This document shows positions 23,966 through 34,560 of a DNA stretch of 64,000 nt, piece by piece. Numbering within the stretch: the stretch's first letter is position 1; each line of letters opens with the position of its first letter. Origin of the DNA: Beaufortia kweichowensis (lineage: Eukaryota; Chordata; Actinopteri; Cypriniformes; Gastromyzontidae); contig CM032816.1 in assembly GCA_019155185.1 (NCBI GenBank), positions 6,240,510 to 6,304,509 on the forward strand, read 5' to 3'. The position numbers and the translations under genes are program-made. The notes beneath the pieces are model-generated. The model saw only the letters and a program-made list of their open reading frames with translations, was not told the DNA's origin and made no database searches.

Positions 23966-25680
23966 GTTCAAATTCATTTTCATTGCTTTAATTAACACTA
24001 ACTGCACCTGTTTAATCTCCCAAACGTACACTTTTCCTACTGCAGTTTTGCAGTTTGATTTTGCAGGAAAATGTCAAATGAATATACAGCGAACCATGAG
24101 GTAAGTATAATGTTTTCCTTCACAAAAGTCCCACAGTAAGAGAAATATATTAAACAAGACAGTAAATGTCATGAATCTATAAAAATCTGTTGTGGTGCAG
24201 ACTGATTTACCAGAGATGAGCTAATCCTTTAACTGTGGTTAAGATTTAGTTTAAAGCAAACATTATTGTCCAGCTGTCTGTGACTCACTGCCGTCTGCCT
24301 TTTCAGGAAAACTTCTGTGGACTGTATGTATATAAATGCATTTGCCTGTACAGTTTACACAGCTTGTTAAATCACATCTGTTGCCTCTGCCTGTGGGTGG
24401 GCATACTTTTAAGACCCAATGATGTCTGATAAGTAAATGAATTGTTCTTTTGAGCCAAATCTTCTCCATGAATCGGTTAAACCATTCTGCAGGGTTCATC
24501 CCTATGCCTTACACCGATTGAAGGGTGAAGAACCATAAAAGAACCTCTCATTCCTTTTCAAATGGTAATTAAAAACCAAATTCCTAGAAATCAGTAGGAC
24601 TTCTGAACACTATTGAGGCTGTCTCTGTACACAGTCAGCTGTTATGGTCGATTGGTATGTTTATGTGTCAGCCTGAGATAGACTAATCATGCCCTTTTAA
24701 GGCCCAAGACGGGACGCGTGACCCCAGATCTGAGGTAAATGTCACACAACCTGCTACAGAGCTTTCGGAGAAGATGTCCAGGCCTGGTGACTCACGTGTT
24801 TGGTATGCTCAATGAAAAGATGAGAAAGAGGTGCAGAATAGAAGGACTCTCCTTATTGGCTACATAAACAAGCAAAAACAAGTAAAAACTTAAATGGAAC
24901 CCCCAGAGATTATAATTTGAGATGCTTTTCATAGACATGTCATATTTCTGAAGTGCATGGGAGGCTCGATTCAAAACAGAATTTTGTGTTACCCTTACAA
25001 AAAACTAGTATACTTGTGTATACCAGTACTACTTGGGACTAAATTGGTCCACTTTTTAGTTTATAAAAGTGTAATTTTATATGTACTTTTAAGTGTTTAA
25101 GATAGTAAACTGTGACACAGTAAGTTTACATTTATGTTTTCAAAAGGTAAAATGTTTTTATTTTATTAAGGGTTTTATGTTGCTTAGCTAACAATGTGAT
25201 ACTCTAATATTAAAACACATTTGCGAACACAAATATTTTTGTTTAATTATACATTTTTACCTCTCAGTATTAGATTAATTGATATTTATAATCAACATTT
25301 CTCTCGCTTCATTTGCCACTGATTGCTGCAATGCATCCTGGGATTGCCCCCTCGCAGAACACATGTGATGCTGCTATAGAAATGTGCACACAGAAGACAT
25401 CTTAGAAGATGAATTCCTTTTAAATCAGCCTCTCAGTACTGGGAACATGGCTATGATGTCATAAAATTGCTGGATTTGTGGACAGCTTATTAGGTTTTGA
25501 TACAAAACAAAACATTATTTTGTATCTCTATTCTTGTATTCTTGTCTGGAGTATAAAAATGATGCATTTGCTAATTGTAGTCAATATTGCTGCAATATCT
25601 GTTAAAACACATTCTAAAAAATTGGGCAATACACAGATGTAACTGCAATTATGCAAATGAAAATCAAGCTATAAATAAGG
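23966..25680. other. Intergenic, no gene seen
   Basis: This is AT-rich single-copy-looking DNA. Around 24430-24540 the phrases gaatcggttaaaccattctg and gattgaagggtgaag look like worn transposon DNA, but I cannot assign a family. Confidence 0.4.
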
Positions 25681-25689
25681 GTTAGCACT

Positions 25690-26170
25690 GCAACGTTCGA
25701 TGAAAAACACGGATTCTCTCTGCCACCCACGGCATGTTTGTGAAAGAGGCATTCCTCGCCGTCTAGCGTGGGAACAACCTGCACGATCCATCCGGAATTC
25801 CAACAGAGAATTGTCACACCAGAGCCAGCTGTTTCCATGACGACCGCCACAAGTGCGTTAGTGCGCGTCCCTTTTTAGAAATGAGTTCTGAAGTGGGAAG
25901 CGCCTCAGGAGAGCCAATCGGTGGCTATCGCGATGCGTTTATATCACTCGCTTCTCCTTCAAGCCCTGAATTAATGAGGTTGCACGACATCTTCCCAAAC
26001 CACCTGCTGGAAGGCCACATTTACGTGCATCTGTCAGCTCACCTACAGTATATAAGCACTTACCTATTTTTAATGTCACTATGGGAACTCGGCATACTGG
26101 AATCCAAGGGATGCATGCAAAGGTTGACAGATGGCTTAAATAACAGTTTGCAGCAGAACAAGCTGTAAGA
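25690..26170. promoter_or_regulatory. GC/CpG-richer island with TATA-like motif (unassigned)
   Basis: This segment keeps many CpG dinucleotides (gcaacgttcgatg, atcgcgatgcg) in otherwise AT-rich DNA. It includes a CCAAT motif near 25915 and tatataag at about 26048-26055. Open frames occur on both strands (95 codons at 25881-26168 plus; 180 codons at 25939-26481 minus). Neither resembles a known protein, and the longer one runs through a CA repeat. A conserved enhancer or an unannotated promoter is possible. Confidence 0.25.
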
Positions 26171-26197
26171 ACAAAAGTGCCAGCAGCAGCTTTATAT

Positions 26198-26217
26198 ACA
26201 CACACACACACATATAT
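26198..26217. repeat. (CA)n/(TA)n tract
   Basis: A short run of about eight CA units passes into TA units at the edge of the GC-richer island. Confidence 0.85.
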
Positions 26218-26599
26218 AGACATGTACACACACCTATAACCTCCAGTCTTGCACAATGTCAGCAGCACATTGCAAAGCTTCACCCCCTCTGCGCATCTGC
26301 TTTGAAGGCAGAGAACACAGTGTACCCGACACATGCACTGGCGTAAGGGCACATCAAGCTCCGGTCTGGAGGATATTACATGATTTATGCAGCACAGAGA
26401 TTTATAGTATACATGCATTATGGAAAGAACACACGTTTTGAGGCAGCATACTTTGTAGGATTTCTGTAGATTAAAAGGCACAAACCAGAAGCAATAATAC
26501 CCAACAAACGGAGAAGAGATGACTCTTCAAAGAACATGAAGTAGTTATCCGTGACACTATGATATTTTATTCCCCATGTCTCATCTTTCATCTACAACC

Positions 26600-26770
26600 A
26601 AATGGCAGCGTACACAGTGGTTTAGTGTTTAATGATCTTTCCTGGTGACTAAAAGATTGTACGTTTGATCCCCAGATAGATACAAGGATCAATAAATAAC
26701 AAAATTCCTCAACAGTTATTACAGAGAAAAAGTGTGTGCGCCTTAGGGCATTTTGTATGTGTTTGATACG
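26600..26770 (-). mobile_element. tRNA-derived SINE remnant
   Basis: The sequence agtggtttagtgttta and then gattgtacgtttgatcccc resembles the A- and B-box parts of a tRNA-derived SINE head (consensus ggttcgatccc). It continues into agggcattttgtatg. The strand is uncertain because the tail is unclear. Confidence 0.4.
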
Positions 26771-27730
26771 TGACAGTATGAAAACAGTATGTACTGTACT
26801 CTGTTCATACCTGTTCTGACAGGTTTTGATTGTTTGATTGACATCATTGTACATTTATGAATGTAGAAGTACACTTAAAGTATACTCTGTTAGTTGTTTA
26901 TTTGTACAAGTGTCCTCTGGGAATGAAACACATGACCTTGGCATTTCCAGCTCCATGCTTTAGATGTTGTAAGACAAGATTATGTCACCAACATCATAAT
27001 CGACAACAAATCAGTCTCTCCATCGGTAACATGAATCCATTCCATTTATAGTTTGTGTAGCTGACCTTTCAGTTCCAGTCATGAAAGTCTGTCAAGAACA
27101 TTTTCTTTAATTCTGCAAATTGTGCCACCTCTTGATGCCGTGTCAGACAGCTTGACACGCTCTCTCACCGCTCGTCTGGACCCCGAGACAGGCCACGCTG
27201 CATTTGAGTGAAATTTGAGTTTAATTCGATGAAGTCTGCAAAGTAATTACATTCAGCCCAGCAGGGTTAGATTCATTAGCTATGTTAGCACCAGGCCCGA
27301 GCCAAAGCTGCTCTCTGAGCTAGCCTGTGGGACTATTTACTTTCCGTAGCTGTGTGGTTTGCAATGGAACTTATCTTTTTCAGTTATAGCCATGCACATG
27401 GACGAGCATGAATTTTCCTAAACGAAGGCGACGTTCATTGTACGTGCACACACACTGAGGCTTTGTCCGGTGACTGGAAAACTCTGAGGTTTTCCTTGAG
27501 ATGGATAGACAAGGCTGAATTGCTCTGTGCAAGTGTGGATGTGTGTGGGTGAGTCAGTGTTGGACTGACGGGGGAAATGGGGATGTAATAGAGATTTTGT
27601 TGTCCACTAGAACCCAAATTGTTCTGGACCTTTGAGGCTAAGAAAACAGTTTGTGTTTCTTGAAGAAAAGAAGCCCTGTTCAAGCACAGAGACTCTGTGT
27701 TTGTCCGCTTTTCCATCTAAACTGTGGTTT

Positions 27731-27732
<2 letters not shown>

Positions 27733-27779
<47 letters not shown>
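27733..27779. repeat. (GA)n microsatellite
   Basis: About 23 GA units in a row. The minus-strand open frame across it is a leucine/serine repeat artefact. Confidence 0.95.
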
Positions 27780-27781
<2 letters not shown>

Positions 27782-28295
27782 TGTAAATAAAGAGGTGATG
27801 CAAGTAAGGGCTGCAGGGGGATAACATGAAGATGGTGCACAAAAGTGTAACTAAGCAGAATATATATTAAAATGTGATTTAAAAAGTCATTATCTTTATA
27901 TAAATAATAAATCTAAAAAGAATATATACATATTTATCTATTCATCTTTTGAATAGAAGTATGAATACTTAAGCTATTAAAATGTTATGCCAACTCTTTT
28001 TAATAATATATAAAAAAATCTCATACGAATCAATCTGTCACTCGACGTGTATTTTGTAAAATAAATAATTGTTCAAATATATACGCGTTCGAAAAAATAT
28101 TAAAGTATACAATTTAATAAATCAGATTGAAACAGTCACGTCTGTCCAGCAGGGGGCGCTAGTCTCAGTTGTCAGTGTGTGAACGTGTAGTTTTGAGGAG
28201 AAAGGCGTGGCCGCGTGCGCAGGTCAGTGGGTTCGTTGTGGTGATGGGGAATGCAGCTACACAGACGCTCTGTTAATTCACTCCACAGCCCCACA

Positions 28296-28335
<40 letters not shown>
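28296..28335. repeat. (CA)n microsatellite
   Basis: About 20 CA units. The minus-strand open frame here is a valine/cysteine repeat artefact. Confidence 0.95.
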
Positions 28336-28337
<2 letters not shown>

Positions 28338-29468
28338 AGGACTGCACTCTTCCTCCACCAGTAGCAAGTCTGAAGACGTCCCACTGACTCCTGAAGGACG
28401 GGCGACCACGAACACAAAGAGAGACAGAGACTGAAGGTCATATATCTCTGCAAAACATTTGAATTACAACGCAAGCAAGAACACTGCAATACTCGTGTTA
28501 CTTCCAGTCACGTATATTTAACATTTTATATCAACAAATTTGTGCACTTTTAAGATTACATCTAAAATCTGTTTATTGAACTTTTTATTGAAGCTTTTTC
28601 ATATCATTGAAAATAAGCATAATTGCAATGAGGTTTGTAAATCTGAAGGAGATAGTTGCACACTATTCAAGTAAACCACCATATCGGCAGTCGACACCTC
28701 GTGCACCCACAAATTAGTGCAAATAATTTAAGATCCCTACAACATATACAGGTTTAAAACAAATCTGTCTTCAGGTGTGCATTTAATACACCCTCATAGA
28801 TACACTATACATACCACATTGGCCTGTCGCTTTAATACGTCAATGAGTCTGTCCAGAAACTGTCTAAAAACAAAAATGAAAATGTGTTGTCAAAGAATTG
28901 TAAAAATTCAGGCTTGTCAAGTATTCAAACAGAATTGGCAATGTAAACCTTACTGTGCTTTTCTATCCAGAAAAACTGCAGTTCCCTGTTTATAAGGCAG
29001 TCTTGGCCTTACAAGTATGTTTTATGATGTACAGTATGATGTTCAGTGGTCAATGCGTCTGTCTATGCATGACCTTTTTATTATGAAATTACAAGGCGTG
29101 CATGGGATTTAGAGTCTGCTTACAATAAGTGTATATTATATGACATATATACACAATATATATTTCTAGTTTTTAGAATTATGTACAAATTTCAATTGTC
29201 TACCAAAACCTATACTACAGGACTGAAGTGTGACTGAAATCAGTAGACTTGTTGACAGTAGAAGCATCATTTGATCCAGAGATGCTTTCAGTTTTGCAGC
29301 AGTATAATGGAAAGCGTGACTGTCTGACTGTAGTGGGAAAGCGTGACTATATTTTAAAAACCAGAGACAGAGGGGGCGATGTTCCTTTAAGAGTGCTGCA
29401 GTACGGCAGACAGGTGAAATGAGGACATGCTGGCACTAGATGTTCCAGGGAGGGCAAACGAGTGCGCA

Positions 29469-29492
29469 CGAGAGAGGGAGAGAGAGAGAGAG
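29469..29492. repeat. (GA)n tract
   Basis: A short interrupted GA run of about 24 bases. Confidence 0.85.
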
Positions 29493-31494
29493 ATGTTACA
29501 CCCCATCATTTTAGGACACGAGACTCAAACCACACTCCTGCACAGAGAGAAGAGAAATAGTCAGCAGTGTACTGTGATTTTTCACTATTCAGACTCTCTG
29601 TTCTCTCAGTAGCGACGCACTATAATTACGCTCCACTTATAATTTACACAAGCCCTAAATAACCTCATAATTTTCAGTTTTATTGATGACTTCAATGCAT
29701 AAGTGCATGTCTTTGCAAAGGTGGGGTAACCGAGCCAATAATACCTATGGAGACTAACCTGTTCTGACACAGTTTTGAATTGCAAATATTGGATTTCACG
29801 ACTTACAAGCATTAAAATAGCATCACGTATGGGCACTGGAGTTTTTGTTTTTACAGGCCGAGTAATTAAGAAACAACACGATTCATTTTAATGGTTAAAA
29901 AATAGCCACAGTGGAGCCTACTTATGTAATCTAACTGGACAGATAAATGGACATGTACACATATAATTAAAGCTCTTAACAACCTTTAATTGGCAGATGG
30001 GAGGGTTTTACACCAGCACAAAAAAAGAAAATTAACCTTATGTAAACAATAGTAATAGTAGTTAGCTGCTCAATGTCATTAAATATTCTACGATGCTTTC
30101 CTGGGCATGCTTCATTTAGCATTTGATATAGCATTTATCATATAAGCCGGTTGTTTAGTTTGTTAAATGATCGAGTCACATCATCCTTTGCCATAAAACT
30201 GTAATCAGCATATGAGCTATTATCAATATCTTACATATGCATAAATATACATCCATAAACTTTCTCATTTTGAGCACTGCAACCCTACCCTAAGCATTAG
30301 TGTGTGAGATATACCCTCAACAAAACATATTGATTTCTTATTCAAATCTCCTGGATATAGTTTGGGTGTAGCAGCTATAGTTTTAACACCAGCGTTCTAA
30401 CTGTACACAGTGAAAAGGGCGGGTGGAATTTTCGGGTCTCAGCGTTCCACTCTGGCATGCGCCCTCCATATCCATTGTGCTTCATGCTGTTAGATTCCAC
30501 GGGTATTGTGTCATAGAGTAACAATAAAGCCAGGGATTGGCTTCATTCCTATGATTGAATGTTTTCCACCTGATTATTAAACTCCAGTGCTAATCCAGAT
30601 AAGTTAAACTCTGTTGAAAGAAACTGGAACGACGGCAAAGACTCCCAGTTACCTAAACATCGCTTTGCTTCTATTATAAATGTGTCACAGGTATTATAAA
30701 TGAGCAGCCTTGTTGTTTTCTCAGCCTGTAGAAAAGACAAAATACGGATGAAGTTTCTTTTAGCAGTTGTTTCTCCTACGCAGCAATGAAATAACTGTAA
30801 AAATTGATATATTTTTAAATAATTTTCTTATATATTGGATTAAATTTCTATTATTAAATCTCATATATTCCTCAAAAAGTTCAATAAACGTCAGAATCTG
30901 TGTAAAATTACTCAAATTTACCAAATGTTACACATTGTCGATACACAACTTTCTTGATGAAAAAATAAACAAAACTCAGTTATTGAGCACAATATCAGTA
31001 TTCAAATCAGTCTCCTTATCTTGCCTAAATTTAATAGTAATGATTTATCATTTGAGCTCTCAGGTCGGATTTTGCGTGAAATGTCAGTTGTTTTTCAACA
31101 CATAAAGATAAGTATGTAAATTTACATTTAGTAAAATTAGTAAACAGTTTGATGTTTCAGACAGAGATGGCGATAGAGAGGTAAAAGTTACAGAATGCTT
31201 TAACTTTTACCTATTAGGTTTCTTAACTATTAGGATAGAAAGTTTGTCTAGGCAATACCTTTTTACATGAATAGATCGATAAAGGCGATTAGCTATGTGC
31301 TTGACCTTAAGTCATGTCAAGCTGGTACAAAAGAAACAGGAGATCCAATCAGTAAAACATCTCCTTTCGAACATTAAGACAGTCTTCTCTGTTTCTCCGC
31401 CAACTTTGTAGCACATCAAACGCACGTTAACCGCGGCATCTTAATGCAACATTTGTCTTTGCTATACACATTTTCTGTTACCTCAGATAGTGCC

Positions 31495-32032
31495 TATAAA
31501 TAGAGGCTTTCTATGAGAGAAAAACAAACAGAACGGAACACTCCGCACATTGTTGTGAAGGTTGATTGCGAACAACACCGGTCTTGTTTGACGCTACTCA
31601 AGACTGCGGAGAACTTGATGGATGAGGGTTTTATTTCTAAACTCGACAGGACCTGTCGGGTTTAAACTGCTTCTTGTTCCTCTGAGGAGCTTGCCAGACA
31701 TTTTGGCTCCAAGGAGGTGGCTTTGCGCCTGGCTCCCTCGGAGAGCCCAAAGATTTAAGAAAACACACCATGTGAAAAGGGCATTTCAAAATGGACCCCG
31801 ACACCCACGATGTAAGTGAGTGAGGTCATCGTAGCTACCTCAGAGAAACCTTTGTTAGCAACTGGATGGTGAGGAGAATTTCTGGAGCTGTGCCTGAGCT
31901 GTGCTCCCACTCCTCTTATGGGAAACAAACCTCATTAAAATGCCCTAAAACGTTCATTGTTTATTGTTTTGCAGACGTCCACCTTGACCTGTGTTGACTT
32001 TCAATATGTCAGATTTTCATATCGATAACTTA
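31495..32032 (+). ncRNA. Candidate TATA-driven two-exon transcript (lncRNA or micropeptide)
   Basis: A good TATA box (TATAAATAG, 31495-31503) lies upstream of a GC-richer segment that ends in a strong donor (ACGAT|GTAAGTGAG, cut after 31811). A strong acceptor follows after 164 bases (tgtttattgttttgcag, exon from 31976). Within the first exon is a 65-codon open frame (31622-31819) resembling nothing known. If the two exons are spliced, a short frame from ATG 31791 in good context (aaaATGGAC) would run 24 codons before a stop. This is inferred from signals only, and no family was recognised. Confidence 0.3.
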
Positions 32033-32639
32033 GCGTTATTTACCTCAGTGGCTGTGAATGATTGTTGGTGATGTGCAGGGTTGCTTATTGGTACAATAAT
32101 TCTCCAGTATCGCTTCAGCCTCCCCTTCCGTCCCTTTCATCTGTTGCCTGTCTGGGTGAGAAAAATTCCTGGGTGATTGTTGAGGGGCCCACTGTGTGCC
32201 GGAACAAAAGGTCTCTTCTCTCTCAGGGTGGCAGAGCGCTCGGTTTCCGGCATGAGGTCATTCTGATGGAGAAGAGAGGAAGAGCTGTCATTTAGTATTT
32301 GAATTGGAGATTTTCTTGGAATGGGAGAAGGATGAGGGTGGTTGGGTTGGGGGTGTATATGTGCGTACAAGTCTGGCATGGTTAGTGTGAGACTGGTGTT
32401 GGGAAAAATAATTTGAAACCGCAGGTTGCCAAACGTCTCGTAGTTAAATTACAGACTACACTTAAGATATCTTTTTGAAAGTTTTTAGCCACATTACAAT
32501 CTGACAAACTGTCTACTTTTAACAATTTTTTTCAATTTAATCAATTTAAGCTCATTGTGTTGTGTATATATATATATGACTATATTTAAAAAAACAGAAT
32601 CTATGCGGCAGGAAAACAATGAGGATCTCAATTAGGGTG

Positions 32640-32935
32640 TCAGCATTAAAAAAATAAATTGCATAAATGTCCACTTTATAAAATTAATAAACAAAACAAA
32701 ACATTAACAAAAAATATATCATTTTAATAACAATAAACATAAAGTAAAAACTGATCAAAAAAATTATAATGTTAATGTTGTTTTTAAAAATACCTATTAA
32801 TTTTTTTAAATCATTAAAAATTAAAATATCTAAAAAATAAAATTTTTGTTTGTATAGTGCATTTTTATGTGTATGCTCAATATGTGCAATGACAGTTGTA
32901 AGGTTAAATTTGTTTATTTTTTCTGGTAAAATAAT
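32640..32935 (-). repeat. Dispersed AT-rich repeat, copy 3 (inverted)
   Basis: Read on the minus strand, the copy begins ttaaccttacaactgtcat with tgcacatattgagcatacac and aaaatgcactat, matching the start of copy 1. The end block with tatagtttgt is missing, so the copy is truncated. Confidence 0.6.
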
Positions 32936-33459
32936 TTCCTATTCCATCTTAGTTTGTACATTTTAATATGACAAATACGTGCCAATGCTAATTTGAATAA
33001 AAGCATCATCTAGTGACGCCCACATTGCATCACCGACAGTAAATATCTCATTCAAGATCAGAAATATCTCATTGTCTCATTGAAATTGAATGGCTTTGTA
33101 GCAGGAAGTGTATGTGTGTGAACAGTGTAAACACAGATGGCGTAACACACATCTTAACACAATAAAGGGAAATTGAATGGTTCTTTCATTATAAGAAGGC
33201 CTAAATTATTCGTTTTCAAACACAGATTGGATAGTATTTCCTTGGAGAGCTTCTAAAGAGCTACTGGCAAACCCCACGTTAGTAATTGGTTATCAGGACA
33301 AGGAAACTGTAAAACTCCCGAGACGTTTACATCCAGCCCTGAGCCATATCTTGAGAAACTTCTCTCATAAAAACTTCAACAATGAATTCATTAAAATAAA
33401 CTCCCCTCCGGTAGTTCAACCATCAATATGACTGTAGTAGGTCGATATGTTCCCATAAA

Positions 33460-33830
33460 ATCTGATAATGACTCAAGAATACTGTCAACGGATTGCGTGT
33501 CACTTCCTTCCTGCCTGCCCCAAAGCTCTTAGCCCGTTTTATATGGCAGGTTATTTAACAGTAATCCCCCGCCTTGATCTATCGCCGCAGCGTATGTGGA
33601 CTGGGCAGCGAGGCACAAATCCTCATACGCTCTGCTATCAGCAAATTGATGGCCCTGTCTAAGGGATACAAATGGTTGTGCAGCGCTATAGATGGGTGAG
33701 CGAGTTCACGTCTCTCACTCAGTGCCACTCAGAGACCGGCAGTGCCAGGCTGAGTCAGAAGAGCCTGTTCTGTATCTCAGCACATTCAGAGCCAGCTGTG
33801 AACACAGTGCCAATGTTTCTTTACTGTCTG
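33460..33830. promoter_or_regulatory. GC-richer non-coding island (unassigned)
   Basis: This repeat-free segment keeps CpGs (gatctatcgccgcagcgtat) and contains ggctgagtcaga, an AP-1/MAF-type core. The overlapping small open frames resemble nothing known. It may be a conserved regulatory element, but no target can be read from the sequence. Confidence 0.25.
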
Positions 33831-33944
33831 TTTCACTTTATGTCAAGCCATGGTAAACAAAGCAGGAGTGAGTTAAATTAGTATTAGATTAATAAGTGAA
33901 GTTTGGTGAAGCTGAGCATATGGATAAAAGATGGCAAGAGAGGT

Positions 33945-34015
33945 GATCTATGAACTATCACCATTGTGCCCTTGAATAAGACACTTAATGTTCTGCAGGG
34001 GGGCTGTCTATGTAG
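33945..34015 (+). mobile_element. SINE remnant (fish HE1/V-SINE-like body)
   Basis: The sequence caccattgtgcccttgaa followed by taagacacttaatg and gcaggggggctgtct matches a common fish SINE body (ccttgagcaaggcacttaac, then ccagggggactgtcc). Neither the tRNA-like head nor the tail was identified. Confidence 0.5.
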
Positions 34016-34289
34016 TAAATCATAGTCTTTTTTTTAAAGCAAGTCGATTCTTTTGGCGACCATCTTGGCAACGCCCCTGTGCAGCTATTTCCAGTCATGC
34101 AAGTTCAGCACGTATCTACTGGAATCGGGGAAATGTGATATCTGTGCAACTGTTTGCTAAGCATATGTTTTAATAACATGTCAGAGCACGTTAAACTTAA
34201 CAAAAATGGTATGGTCAATTTTGCATAGCAATATTACAAAATAGTAATACAAATGTACATCTAAAATATAAAATAAACTAAAATATATG

Positions 34290-34560
34290 ATTAAAAAATA
34301 TTTTAACCTGATTAGTGTCACTGCACATACTGAGCATACACCAATTTTTTTGCAAAACATAATTTTTTAAAACATTTTTTTAATTTCAAGTATTTTTATA
34401 AATAGCATTAATATTAACATTTTTAATAATTTTTATGTTTATTGTTATGAAAATTAGTCAAATATGTATTCCTGCATCTTAGTCCTGTCCATCAATATAT
34501 AGTTTGTCATGATCGGATTAGAATTCAACTATGAAATATCAAAGTGAATAGTAAAATAAC
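34290..34560 (+). repeat. Dispersed AT-rich repeat, copy 4
   Basis: The copy contains ttaacctgattagtgtcact, gcacatactgagcatacac, tttttataaatagcatta and the end block atatagtttgtcatgatc, in the same order and strand as copy 1. Confidence 0.7.

Larger units (their letters stand above)
26771..31380. other. Intergenic, no gene seen; microsatellites
   Basis: No coding exon was recognised. GC-richer, repeat-poor segments at about 27120-27340 (containing cccagcagggttagattc) and 30405-30550 may be conserved non-coding DNA. The region also contains the GA, CA and GA microsatellites listed separately. Confidence 0.4.

Noticed and set aside
25939..26481. 180-codon minus-strand open frame as a protein gene
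   Set aside because: It runs through a CA/TA repeat, is cysteine- and valine-rich from that repeat, overlaps another frame on the other strand and matches no family I know.
27607..27840. 77-codon minus-strand frame as a gene
   Set aside because: Its core is a leucine/serine run produced by the (GA)n microsatellite.
28172..28489. 105-codon minus-strand frame as a gene
   Set aside because: Its core is a VCVCVC run produced by the (CA)n microsatellite.
32395..32520. Transposon end at gtgttgggaaaaataattt
   Set aside because: It loosely recalls a common fish element start, but no partner end or further similarity was found.
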